Positions 33,501-46,772 of a stretch of 64,000 nucleotides of DNA are shown piece after piece. The stretch is from Rhynochetos jubatus (Eukaryota > Chordata > Aves > Eurypygiformes > Rhynochetidae), in assembly GCA_027574665.1 (NCBI GenBank), contig CM050654.1, positions 33,933,722 to 33,997,721 on the forward strand, in the 5' to 3' direction. Below the pieces are notes generated by a model. It worked only from the letters and a program-made list of their open reading frames with translations. It ran no database searches and was not told where the DNA came from. Made by a program: the position numbers and the translations under genes. Every line of letters starts with the position of its first letter. The stretch's first letter is position 1.

Positions 33501-36500
33501 ATCCTGCTGCCTCCTTTCCCAGGCAATCATAGCTCTTGAAATGATAAAAGGCAAATGTTGTGTAACGTGTACTTCTGCATATTTATAATTTGCCTACTAG
33601 TTAAACTTACAAATAATTGAATTCTCCTGAGCTCCTTCCAGCAGCGGATACGGGGAAGTTGCTTGCCATGTCTGTCTTTGAAGTGTTTCTATTGTGTGAC
33701 TTGGTGTTTGAGCTAGTTTGCAGCTGCATGTTGCATCCTTTGCTTTACAAACCTTTGAGGTTATCTTTTTTGAACCTGATATCCACCTGACATTGATCCT
33801 ATTGTAGATAGGAAAACAGAATAGGTCCTCTGGAAATGGTTTATTTTGAGCCTTGGTTGTCTTCACTGGTTGGGGTTGATATTTAAAATCGTGGCAGTGC
33901 TGAGGGTGGCTTGGGCCCTGAGCTTTTAGACTGCTTTTGTGGTGGCTTTGTTTTAATATTTTTCTTGTCACATAGCATTCTCCAGGACTTATGCAAAGGC
34001 TCAGCTACTCTGACCCTGATTACTTGTTTTCTTTCTTTATGGTCTCTTGTCTGCCTCAATCTGATCAAGGTTTATTCTTATTTTTTTTGCTATTGGTATA
34101 AAAATGCTCAGTAAAGATGTTAGGGTTTTTTTTCATTATTTCTCTCTGCAGAGGCACGCGTAGCAAGCTGATGCAAACTTCTGTCATGCATTTTCATATA
34201 CATTATCTTACCAGCCTTCCTGCAAGTTCATAAAAAACCAAGAACCAACCAGGGTCAAAATAGTTTCTTTGACAAAAGCTGCACGTTCCCCAGGATCCAG
34301 TCAAAGCTGCACTGATGCTGATTTTCAACTCTTATATTTGCCCTTCTGTCTTACATTGTCACTGGTGCAACAGCCTCGTGTTTTCTCAACGTGGCTGTGC
34401 GAACCTGCCCTCCCATTCGAGCGGCGCTCACTCTTTGATGCTGTCAGCTTCATCTGTCCTGTTCCTCCTTCCCTAACACAACCCCAAACATCATCGGTCT
34501 GCCAGGCATTCCTCCTGAAAGGACCTTGTGCTACCGATAGAGAAGGCTGATCCTGCAGACTGTTGGTACCGTTTTGTGATGATTTGTTATCGCTGCAGTT
34601 GCTGTGATATCTGAAGACTTGTTCCTTACATGTCACTGGGAACTCATGTGCCAAACTGTACGTGCAATGCATCTCAGTACAAAAATACAATGCTTGGATG
34701 CTGGGTAACCTAAGAATCCCCATTTTAAAGAAAGGAATCTGAAATGTAAAGGAATTTCTGGAGGAATCTGAAATTTAATTTTCAGATGGATATGATGTGA
34801 TACAGTTTGTTTGCAGTGAAAATGCCTATTGTGATTTAGGGCATGATCACAGGCTCTGTAACTGCACCTTGGGAACAAAAAGCTTTTTTTGGTGTGAACA
34901 GCTACCCAACATGTTAACCAGTGATGTGTGTGTTGAAAACTGACCTCTGGGACTTTTCAAGACCAGAATATTCTCTTATGTGTCACATAGCTTTCTGCTG
35001 CTTCAGTAGGACAGCTGTTGCTGAAAAGCAGCTTAAGGTTTTCATGGAGATACCAGTCAATTTCTCAGTGGCTTTTTCTTTATTATATGCATTATGATAC
35101 CAGAACTGGGTGCTAAAAGGTGCACAGGTAACTAGTAACAGTTATTGGTGAAGAACTAATGCTCTAGTGACCACATGGTTTCTTTTCTTTTTAAATAATT
35201 GAAAGTACACTCATGTCTGCTCCCCAGCTGGCTACAGTGTCTATAGATAATTAGCCCTACTCTGTTAATCTATTTTAAAAAAAATATTCATGTCACTTCT
35301 ATATGACAAGGCTAGTTTGTGACTGCCCTTTCCTGACTGGCATGCTGAGTTATTGTCTTGTATTTTTGCCTTTTTATCTTTCCAGTAATTTAATTTATGC
35401 ATTGCAGTGATCTGCTGTTATGCAGACAGCACATTAATTTAATATTGGAAAAAGCCTAATTGAATATAATTTTCTTGGAATGTCTGTGTTGCTTCCTCTT
35501 CTTGATGATAAAAAAGAGGAGGAAAACATTGGCATTCCCATCAACATCATTGGGAATATCTCTGACTTCATTGCAATCTGAGTGATCAGTTTGGTACCAA
35601 TTCAGTAGACAGCTCTTTCTGGTTAGCTTTTTTGGTTTGCTTGTTCGTTCTTTCCCAGATACTCAAGCAGTATATTAAATTTTGAGGCTTTACTTTACTT
35701 CTTTTCCCCTCCCCAAGTCATCTTATTGATCTAATTCCAGGTTCTTGGAGAGACCCTTTCTGTGGCTTTCAGAGTACTTCTGTTGGGTAGCACTCGTTTG
35801 CCCTCTTCACTGGTGCCTGCATTTGTTGGCATCTGTTTACAGAGGCCCATGAATGATGCTTGCAATATAAGTGTGCTAGAACCACAGTTTTTCTGGCAGA
35901 TGCTTTCAGGCAGTGAGTGCTTTTACCTGTTCCTAAACAACTGGCTTCTTCACAGCTTATACCAAGTGAAAGGTGGTTCTTGGGGCCCTCAGCTTCAGTG
36001 AGAGCTAACCCAGTCCCCAGTGTAACATAAACTATAATGGTGAAAATAGAACTTCTATCACCTGAGAAACCACCCTATAAAGGTATCCTCCCTGCACTTT
36101 TTTTTGGTGTTTCCAGTTTGTCAGTTTTTGCAGATTTCAGCTGAGAACTTGCCCTCAAAAATACTGAAAAATTAGAAATCAGAATGTGCTCTTTAACATT
36201 GGTTGTAGTGAATTGATATTTTGAAAGAACGATGATACATTGCAGAGATTAGTGATGGCACAAGAGGGTTCTGGGAAAATAATGAGCTGTCTTAAATGGT
36301 CAGGAAGAAATTTACCTTCATTCTGTCATCTCAGATGTACAGGAGGGAAAAGTGAAATAATTTACAGCAGGGCTGTGTACCTCTTAACACTGTAATATAT
36401 TAGGCTTGTGATGTTGTGACACTAATCACCAAAAGAATCTAGGGCTGTGTCATAAATTAGGTTGTGCTGCTACATCTGATTGGGCTTTTTGTGCTTTATT

Positions 36501-39500
36501 CACATCAAAAGGCAATTATATTTTGTGCAAACTTAATCCTACCAGTTTAATGACGCATGTAAAATATGCCTTGTAACTTGTCCTTTATTAATACTGTATA
36601 TATGACTTTTTTCCAAATGGGAGGCTACAATTATTTCGGTTCTTAGATACTGGGGTTGCCCTTCAGGATATAAACTTTGTTTAGATTATCTAAATGTATG
36701 TGCAAAAGCTGGTACTTTGATCTCTTAAGGGCTGCATCACACACTGCAGTACTCAAAGGAATTCCTTTAAGAGTCAATGTAACTTCTTAAATGAACTCAG
36801 CAAGCCAGGGTTCAACAGTGATTCTTGCACTAAACTTTGATAGACACACATACATTCATAAGGAAATCTTAATTTTATTATCTTTTTTCTGATAAGCTAG
36901 CAAAAAAACCTTACTGTGTGTTAAAACATTAACTACTTTTCATTAGGTACTGATTTCTGAATAGCTACAATTTGGACACTGATTTCAGTCTGGAAATAGT
37001 ATGCAGTTGACCCAGGCTTACTGTTTTTTAGAGGATGTCCATGTCGCATCCTCTAATGAAACTGAGCTTGATATTAATTGTGTGTCATTCAAAATGTTTA
37101 TTTTGGTCTAGTCAGAAGCCACCCACGGTCTACTTATTCTGTGCAGACGTAGTAGTGATTGGTTATGTTATATGTCAGCTGTAATAGTCAAACAGGAAAG
37201 AGGAATGATTTGAATACATGCTGAAAATGAAGATAGCACTGCTTTGCTCATTAAACTGTCTGCAGGACTGATGCATGAAAACAGTTACTTTTTCTTCAGC
37301 AGTCTTGGAGATGCTGCATTGCAAACATTCACAGCAACTTTATTTTTAGAATGCATTGGAATCATCCAGTCTGATCTAGTTGCCATCCACCTCCAATAAC
37401 TGAGAGACAAATGCTATTATGTGTGACACTGTATCTTGAGAAACACACCTTACAGATATGTACTTTTCATTTCTATGCAGTTTTGTATCCAGAGCATTTG
37501 AACAGAGTTTACAACATACAGATTAGAATCACAGGCAGGATTCTGGCCGAGAGTCTGAAAAAAGTCAGTGGTTTGGGGGAAATGGAGACAACAGAAATGA
37601 GCTGAGAACTTCGGATCTACTTTTAGTCTAGCCACCCTAATCTCTCCTCAGAAACTGCATGTGCCTAGGCTACAAGCATTGTTTTTGCCGTGAATTTATA
37701 CAAACCCGGCAGCAGCCACAACAGCATTGAGCTGCAAGCCGAGCAAAGCAGAATCATGTGGGTAGAACTGGGCAGAGCTCATGGCCTTCAGCAGTCAGAA
37801 AGCTTCATCCTTCCACTTAACTACCTTGGTTGTGCTCCCCAGGAGTCAAAACCAAGAGAAGGCTGGATTAGTTCAGGCTTATTCCACCCATAGGGTTGCT
37901 ACGGATGGTGGCTTTGTGATGTACCGGGGGGCCACAAGTGGACATAAGCTAATAGCAGTTTTTTGCAATTTTAGCAGCAGGTTTTTGGAATAAATGAAAA
38001 CTGACAGTATCTTCTGATTTCTCTGTGGCTTGCTGTGTGATAACCATTTGCGGCTTAGAGCAGCATAGGTCTGATTTAGATGCACAGTGAGAAAAGACCT
38101 GGGAGTGTCTTTGCCAAAGGCCTCTTGGCCTCCCTTGTGCTGCAGTCACTGTCAGGGAAGGAAGAGGAGGGTAAGGAAAAATAGGTGTTCTGAAAAGATA
38201 GCAGTTTGTGATATTGTGATATCAAGCAAAGTGCTTAGCTGCCTAATATTAATGTAATAGTGGTAGCTGAAAACTAGCCGAGCAATTAAGGTCAGGAACA
38301 ACTGGGCGTCTTGGATCCGTCTGTTCTTAGTGTCTCTCTAATGAGTTAACAGAAAGACTTGAGTTGCAACCTGGTCCGTATCCACCCTCTGAATTGCCCC
38401 TGTTCTCCAGCATGTCTTGTTGGGACTATTAAACTAAGCACCCAGAGAGGTTCAGATATCTTGGTGGACATCCCTAGCTGAGCCAAACTGGCAGTTTCAC
38501 TGACACCAGCCCAGCTGAGCTGGGTTTACAGCTCAGTTGGATAAGTGCTAAAATTGGGTTGAATTCTACTTTGATTAAATCAATGGCAGAGGTCATTTGG
38601 CTATGGTCTTGTCTGCACTTAGGCCACTTCACACTCCTCTGGCATTGTGAAGGTGGAATGAATTACTCTCTCATTCTGAAGCCCCCCTGTGCTGCCAGGG
38701 TGATATTGTGGGTTTAGAGCAAATGAAATTTCAGGCTAATTTGATTTAGTGTAAATGGGCATGAGGGCCATCCACTTGTTTGGACAGAGTCAATAATGAG
38801 GGATATGTGTGAATGAGTTGCCCAGCCCATTGTAGTTGCTGCGTGGCTGAAGTGGATCCTCTGCAAAGATGCAGGAAGGTACCAGCTGGGCGTTTGCAGA
38901 GCACTGTGTGTGTAAAGGAAAGGCGAGGATGAGCCTTTCCGAAGAATGTAAGCCAGCAGGCCAGTGGCTGAATTGTGATGGGAAAAGTATCCTTTTCATT
39001 CTGTCTATGATTTGCACAGTGCCTGGGGTGAAAATTGTAAAGTAGTACCATCCCATGAGAAAGACTGGGAGGAGGGGAAAAACATTTCCCGTTATCCAGT
39101 TGGCATGTTAATGGTCTGCTGAAGTGGTGCTGATGGCACTTTGGACTGATGGGAACGGAATTTCACGGTAAGCATGCAAAGTGTCTTACCCTCCTCTCCC
39201 CACAGCAGCAAAGACCCTCAGAAGTTTCTCATTACAGGAGATTTATTCAAGATTTCGCATTTCCATCTGTGGTCTGGACCTCTCGTGTGGTGTGTGAGGT
39301 GTTTCAGAAGTAAGGCACTAAACCAAGCCAACCATTTTATAGCTGTATTGCAGAGGTAAATGGGAGCGGATTGCTGAGACATAACACCACATATATTTTG
39401 AAAAAATAGCCAGAAATTTATTTCCTTTCAGTAGTTGCAATTAAGGGTGTTTTCAGGGGAAAGGTGGGAGAAAAGCTGTTCAATTACACAGAGGGTTGCA

Positions 39501-42500
39501 GAACTGCCATTGAATGACTCATTTAATCCTCTTAAGTACAATCATTTTCCAATTTTTACCTATTTGGGACGTTTCCCACCTTGCATGGCATCCAAGAATA
39601 AAAGGGAAAAGGTTGGTTATAGCTTGTTTTGTGCTCCCTGTCAATCTGTTCCTGAGCAATATCTGAATATGGAGGTAAAATTCCCACGTCCACATACTCC
39701 CATGTGTGACTGACACGCCTACTCACCTCTGTGTATATAGTAACTTATTAAATGTGTGAAATGCTCTTATGTTTTGTGATGCACGTTTTTGTCGTGTGAT
39801 TATACTGTTCGATTCTCTGTGGCTCTTGCTTAGGATTTAGTCAGATATAGACAGCATAATAGCATGCACTTAAACAGTGAGAAAGGAGTAGAAGAACGAG
39901 CAACAAACAGGGAAATTGGGAAGTTGTCTTTTCCTTGGACATTGTTGGTTTTTTCCTGTGTCTACTTACAGCTCAGATCCAAAGTCAACAGGCGGCAGCA
40001 GTTGCAGAAATAGGGGTGTGGGGGAAGAGGATACTTTGACTTTTCAACACTTCTGTAGGTTTTCCCAAGGCAAAGGAGTTTCCACTGAATGGAATGTCTT
40101 CTTCCTTCTCCCTCTTCATGTCTGACTTTACAGTTGTTGTTCTCGGGAATGAGAATTATGCCTGAAGTTGATATGATCTTGGTAATTGTAATACAGGATA
40201 CAAGTAATGAATAGGGCTGGCTGAACATGACTGGTGTGTATAAGGATCGCGTTCTTGAAATGATTGTTCTTGGTCTGCAGTGTTTTTAACCTACTTACTA
40301 TGGGTTATGTAGTTTAAATGTTGATGCTTATCCAAATTAGCTTTTATTTTTAATATAGCTGGCAATGATTATTTTGATGTAAGCCGTTTCTTAAAGAGAA
40401 TCTGTAAATTTTGTTGAGTTTCGTCTGACAACGTATCTTAGTAGGAATACATTATTTGAATGTAAAATTTGCTGTCATTTTTTTCAACAGATGCAATCCA
40501 GACTGTTTCCTCTTGTTTATAGAATTGTTGCTTCAGATCAGAGAAACAGAGAAAAAAGATAAATACCAGATCTTTATTACTGGGAATTTCAGACTTCTCT
40601 GAGCTTCCCACGTTTCAGGCAGCTCTGTAGCAAATTTTGAGATACTATTGGCAAACTACCTCACTTTATCTATTAGGCTTTTGTAGCAAGAAAGGACATA
40701 AGTGGGAGTTTGAAAGGCTTGACCTCCATGAAAAATAAGAGTACATAATGGTTCTCATCCTAATAGATCAACAATCGGCTTTTGGCATTTAGGGGTGCTT
40801 CAGTAATATTTATTAACGTGAGGTTCCCTGATAAGACCTTGGTTTCTATGAGCAGGTAGTGTCTGACAGAGATCAGTGCTTAACCAAGTGGGAAAAGCAT
40901 TCACTTTCCAAGCTGTAAGCTAACCAGGGAGGTGCTACTCAACTGCTGTCATGCAGGAAGCAATAAATTCATTTTATTCAGGCTGCTGACACAGAGCACA
41001 CAAGCGGCCATGTCTGACAATTGTCTACATCTGGAAATTAGATTTATATCCAAGTCTGGTTTGCCACTTTTACTGAAGAAATGGTGCCTACTATAGCAGT
41101 GGATTTTTTTCCAAAGAATTAAGTACATAAAAATAATCATAACATGGATTGTTTACAGAAAGAAAACAGGCTGCTTTTTTCCTACAAAATATTTAGTCAT
41201 CTGTGTTTTTTAATATTCCTATCACTGTCTAAAGTTATAAACACCTTCCTTTTGAGGTACACTGAATACTGAAGCCCTTACCTAATTTTTATCTAATTTG
41301 CTTGTGTTCCTATATAGTATATATCCTTTTAGTGAAACTGCCTTAATAGATGTGCTGGGACTTTCAGTCATTGGAATGTTTAAGTCCTCTATAGTGACAC
41401 TTTTCAAAGAAAAAGGTGTAAGTTAAATCTTATTTTAGTTAAGCTCAATTGGGCTCTTGAGAACAAAGTTTTAAAATGTGTTTATTTTGTTCAGTGCCAG
41501 TTTCCACATGCTAAATTTTAGCATGCACTTGCATGCCTTTCTGTAGGGAGTAGTATTTTCTTTACTGCATGAATGAAAATTTATATTCTAGGTAAGTACT
41601 TTTGTGAAAGCAAGACCAATATTTATGAGGGGTTTCTTATTTAAAAAATGAAAGTATATGAGGTTGTAGTCCCTTGCACCTTTTCTCGGTATATTGGCTA
41701 ATGCTTGCCAAATGACTTGCTTAAGGCCTGTATGACTGTTTAGAGCATGAACTACGTGAGGGCAGTTGAGGACTCTAAAGGAGGAAGTCCCATATCCTCT
41801 GTGTGTATAATATTGTTTTGCCACTGAGGCTGTGTCTGGGTACCCTTTGGTATCCTTTTAAAAATAGAGTCAATCCAGCAGAGTAAGTCCAAGATTTACT
41901 GGTATGTCATAACACATACAAGCCACCAGTCCTGATATCTCCACTGGTGTCAGAAAGTGAAAAGATTGAACATGTGTGTGTGGAAAAATAGGGTCTCTTA
42001 ACAGCTTTTTGTGCTCTGCTGAAAGTTTCAGTTTTTTTACAGTTGCCCGCCTGCTCAAAGGGGCAGCTCTGACATGGAAAAACATGTCTTTTGCCTCAGA
42101 CGCCCTGGTGTTTCGCAGCGTTATCTGGCATAATACTTGTTCATCCATCCTTGTTGTAATCTAGGGAATTTGACTTCTGGGAAATTTGCTTAGTATTGAT
42201 TTGCCTTCGTTTCTGTTAAAAGAAAACCTGACAGCTGTCTCTATAGCTTTGTTACAATAATGGAATATCCCCAATATCTGATTAATACAGCTGGGAAATA
42301 TAGTTTTGTTTCACAGTCAAAACAGTAACTGGGTGTGGGGGAGGGGGGAACAAGTTGGGCTGAAAAGAGAGAGAAACTTTTCAAGATATTTGATGAACCC
42401 AAATGGACAGATCTGAAACAACTGCAGAGTAAAACTTTTTTTTTTATTATTTAACTTATTCCAATATAATATTACAGGAAAAATTCCAGGTTGTCTACAT

Positions 42501-45500
42501 GAAAGCCTAGTTCAATCTTTTGATATTTCTTCAAGAAAGGTGATTTGTTCTTAAGTACAAAAGTACCTTGAATATTAAAAAGAAAAAAAGAAACCAGCAA
42601 CCAAACAACTCCAAAATCACTGGGTTAGACTCATACTGTTTGCTGAATTAGGCCAACATGCAAAATAATTTGATTCTCCTTACTGATACCACCTGAATGT
42701 TTACTAAAGAATTACTTAATCCAGCTTTAAAAAAGGACCATGTGGAGGCTTTTGAGTGTATTTTTGTGGACATTACTTGCTGTTAAGAAGCAGATATATG
42801 TGTGGGGCATCAAGTGCCCCTAATGTGACACCTAATTTAGTTTTTGTCACTTTCTCTGCATGATAGGGTTGCAAGATTCAGATTCTATCTCCTCAGCCCC
42901 TTGTAGGATTTCTGAAGACTGACATTTAATACACCTATGACTTGAATCCACTGGTTGCATGTTAAATGCTGACAGTGGTCACTGATCCCTGTTCTGGGAC
43001 CATCAGCTGCCTGTTTTCTCAGTTTGCACTGAGCAGTGCAGAGCTGTGACTCTCCACATCATGTACTGTTGCTGCTGGAGACTGGTCCTACGCTGGAGGG
43101 CTACTCTTGTATGTTCACATCTGCTGGCTCTTAGGGGTGGTGTGGAACCACCTGCCAGGTACTGGCCAGGGTGTGAGCCCTCCTTATGTGTCAGGCAGAG
43201 TAGCCAAAAATTTGTTACACTGTTTCTTTCAATAAGGAATGGAAATACAATTAGTCTTAAATAAGGTGGCTGTTTCCAGTGTGTTTGACTTTTTCCAGTG
43301 CTATTCAGGAAGATGGACTTGGAGAAGGTCGGGGGAAGCTACTACTGCAACACTGACAGGTGGTGTGAGGACACTGGCCAAGCTGGTCTGTGTTGCAGGG
43401 AAGCCAGATGGAGAGAGACATCTGTATTTGACTGAAAGTTGTGGATATCCCAGCCCTGAGGGATGGGGAATGGAAGTGGAGTGGATATGCTGCTTGCTGG
43501 CAGTGCAGAGAAAATGTGGTACCCCTACTGTTACTGGGAGATGGCCAGCAGAAAGGATTGAATTGTATGTGTAGGCTTTTGTCCTGGAGATGTGGCTGAG
43601 GTCATGGCACACACCATTGCATTCCTTGTGGCAATTATCCTCCAAAGCAGGGTGAGAAATTCCCTTGCCTGGGTAAATGGTGAGCTGCACTATGTTTTCT
43701 CGTAAAACTATGCTCCTTGAGGAAGCAGGGGCAAGAGGGCTCATGGGACACAGGAGAGGGGATTTGGGGTGACATCCAGGAGCGTGCTGTCACATGGGGC
43801 AGGTATGTCACAACTCCCTCACGAATGTGTGAGAGAGAATGGAGGAGGAATGCCAGAGCACACGAATCTCAGAATATAAAAAAGCTGGGTTTTTTCTATT
43901 TTTGTTTTTAAGTGTGGTTTGTGTCATACCATCATGACAGTTACTGTTCCCTTTGTGCTTTGAAGTAGATCAATAGGTTTGTTGTTGGGTCAAGACAAAG
44001 GGCTTGACAGCCCAGAAAACAAATTACTTGTATTTCCTCTCCTATTCAAGCTTCTTCTGTCATAGAAGTTGTTAGCTGTAGAAGATGACTTTTTTATGTC
44101 TTTGTCATCAAGCTGTGTTGGTGTCAAAGTATATGGAACAGATAAAATACCTATTTATCTCTACATAGTTCAGCAGCATCTTTTCTGGATCCTGCCTGTC
44201 TTCATGGTGATATTTGGGTATGTTACTGAAATGCTGCTACCATCTCTTCTACCGCCCGCCCCTCTGTTTGACAAATAAACAGGCAGCAGAGGAACATCTC
44301 CTTCACAAAGGAGGACTGTGTTCATTTGGGAGCTGCTGTAGTAATAACAGCAGCAATAATACTAATAAGCTCTTACTTCAACATCATAGCAGCCAGATGT
44401 GTTTTTATTGAAGCAGAATTCTTAATTTTCATAGCGGGAAACATATTTTCCCTGTCTCCTTTAAATGGAAGGCACGAGTGGAAAGATTGCATCAGAATTC
44501 ATCCATTTTGTCATGATTCTGACTTATTTTCCATTGGGTCCTTTTAAGTTTTGTATTTTACAGTCTGTGCCAAAGACCAATTCTGGTCAAGACTTACTGC
44601 ACACAGATGAGCTATAAACAGAGTTATGAAAAAGGGCATTTGAGGCTTCTGTAAACATACATCACACTGCGCTTCTGAAAAGCCTGTACCCTGTGAGTTT
44701 CCCGGTCTCTTGTTTCATTACTGTACCCTTCTGCTCTCCTTTCAAGCCACTCTTTAAATCTAAGCTTTGGAGCTTTGAGGCCTGCCACAGCATGTGAACA
44801 TGATTACCGCCCCAGTCTCTGTCCCGAACCACGACTGTGCTGAGGTGGTCGCAGGGAGTGTGAAGTCTGAGGATTTATCCACCGTGCAGCATCACAGTCC
44901 AGTTCTCACGTCAGCACGGTGTGCTGGCTGAGCACACCTTGCTGGCTCTGGTTTACAGACAAACAATAAAGTAACGTCAGTTGGGTTTGATGGGATTTAC
45001 CTCTAGGAATCATGAACAGGAAAACATCAGCTACTTTCTCTTAGTCATTTCAATTAAACAGAGGGGATTGTAAAATTAACTGTAGAATTAAAATTATGAT
45101 GTTTAATGCTGCAGTTTGGGGAGTACACACTGCATTCTTTAGACGTAGCACGGTGGAAGAAAGCAAAACTGAGTTTTGCTTGAACTATGAAATCCTAACC
45201 ATCATTCTCAAATCAAGTAAAGCTAGTGCAAATTAAGAGAACTCCTGTCTATCAGGGTGTTTTATTCCAATGTCTGTCTCTCTTCAGTACTGGAGAAACA
45301 TCAACTCTTTAAATGGCAAGTGTGGGAGAGCTCTTGCTGCAACACCTTCAGCTGGCCTGAGTGGGGATGAAGGCTGCTGGCTGGGCAAGGATGCCACAGG
45401 TTGCTTGTGGCCCCTTCTGCCTCTGTGCACACGGAGGCTGATGATGCACTCCAGAGCTTTGGTCAAACCCGCCAAATGATCCAAGTTTGTGGTGTTGGAG

Positions 45501-45617
45501 GGAAACCCAGGCCTTGAGGAGAAGGGGGATGTTTGCATCCTAGAACTGCAGCCCTTCTGAGCTGAAGGCAAAGTATGTGTGTTCCCCTGGGATAATGTGG
45601 TCATGGTTAAACCTCTG
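30596..45617. other. Unique noncoding DNA, no gene recognised
   Basis: A long stretch with no mobile element I can identify. Several 100-147-codon frames exist (33064-33384 plus, 33597-33971 minus, 34325-34723 minus, 43301-43744 minus), but none has a domain, codon pattern or splice context that supports it. The segments 30980-31180 and 35380-35600 have conserved-noncoding character, with mixed words such as TTATGCA and TAATTTAAT and no simple repeats. An imperfect palindrome CATGCTAAA-T-TTTAGCATG lies at 41507-41525, and a hairpin at 44910-44946. The DNA around 43000-43750 is richer in G and C. Confidence 0.55.
44910..44946. repeat. Imperfect hairpin
   Basis: GGTGTGCT (44918-44925) pairs with AGCACACC (44931-44938) around the loop GGCTG. 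After a C/T mismatch, CAGCA (44912-44916) pairs with TGCTG (44940-44944), then one T-G wobble and one G-C pair follow. This gives about 15 paired positions in 37 nt. No function is inferred. Confidence 0.85.
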
Positions 45618-45632
45618 CTAACAGGGGGCACT
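45618..45632 (+). promoter_or_regulatory. CTCF-like motif (candidate)
   Basis: CTAACAGGGGGCACT matches CCASYAGRGGGCRCT at 13 of 15 positions, with the whole AGGGGGCACT core intact. This is the best CTCF core I noticed in the window. Binding cannot be shown from sequence alone. Confidence 0.35.
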
Positions 45633-46760
45633 TGCAGGATTGATGTCTGGTCCCTCAGTCTGATTCACCAGGCACTACTACTAATTTGAGGAGGCTTCTC
45701 AGGATAAGGTAACCCCACAGTGAGAATTAAATCTGGGATCAGTGTCTATTCTTTAGTCTTTAAGTTTTTTTGTTTTCTCCATCACTGTAGCTGAAGGGAA
45801 TGGTGCCTCCTATTAATTTCAACAGTGAAGGCTTATAGGCTGGAATATTTATCTGAGAAAATAATAATTTTGGGGAAACAGTTTTCATTAAGGGTTGGTG
45901 GATTACACCCAGATTCTTCTTCCACCATCCCAAGATGGGAAAACAAATGTGGTAATGTTACATTGTCAGGATTAATGACATGCATTGCTGTTATATGTGA
46001 TCACTGATGTGTTCTGCATACTTTCATCTGATTAATGTATGAAAAATTGTTCCTTTCATTCCCTAGAAGTTTTCTCCATCTAGTTGGGGTGTATATATAT
46101 AAAAAAATCCTGCTTAGAAAACCCTACAGCTCTCTTTTCAATAATTCACAGTGCTGCATTTTGACCCATGTGACCTATTTTTTAAATAAAAATCTTGGTA
46201 TATTCCATTTTTTCCTGTTAGTCATCCTTCCTATTTTATGGACCATGAAAACTCCGAGGAACACAGTAACTGTTTGGTAGCTGTCAAGCAATGCTCTGTG
46301 GTATTTCATATATGGTGAGGGGCATCAAGTATCATGCTTGGAAGATCAGCTTGATAAAGGGGACACAGAGTAGAAAGGTTGCACAGATGTTCTGGGACTT
46401 CAATTCTTGAATTTTGTAGACCAGGAGTTTGATTATATTCTGAAATTACTGAAGCAAAGAGTAAATATAAAGCTCTGTGACCAGAAATCCCCGCAGCAGA
46501 TATATGCTGCGTGTTAAATCTTACAATTAAACCAAAGTGGTGCAAAAATCTGCTGCCAAAGCATGATCTGTAGAATTTGATGCTCTCTTCTGAAGGGACC
46601 ATCTGTAATGCTCCAGTACCTCAAGCAGGAGGGGTGGGATCGCTGTTCAGCATCTCTGCTGTGGTGAGGGTAGGAAAGCCTCCCTTACTCCTTCCACAGC
46701 TTCAGCCAAGCTTTGTCAGCACTGGATCACCTCTGTTGTTGTGTTTGATGTTGAGCATTG

Positions 46761-46772
46761 CACACACACACA
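46761..46772. repeat. (CA)6 microsatellite
   Basis: Six CA units, followed by AATTTC. It is short, and possibly polymorphic. Confidence 0.9.

Noticed and set aside
33597..33971. 124-codon minus-strand frame
   Set aside because: No recognised family. Length is within what chance gives in 64 kb on six frames.
34325..34723. 132-codon minus-strand frame
   Set aside because: No domain and an overlapping plus-strand frame. Judged chance.
43301..43744. 147-codon minus-strand frame
   Set aside because: It lies in a GC-richer patch where stops are rare. No domain is recognised and there is an overlapping plus-strand frame of 111 codons.
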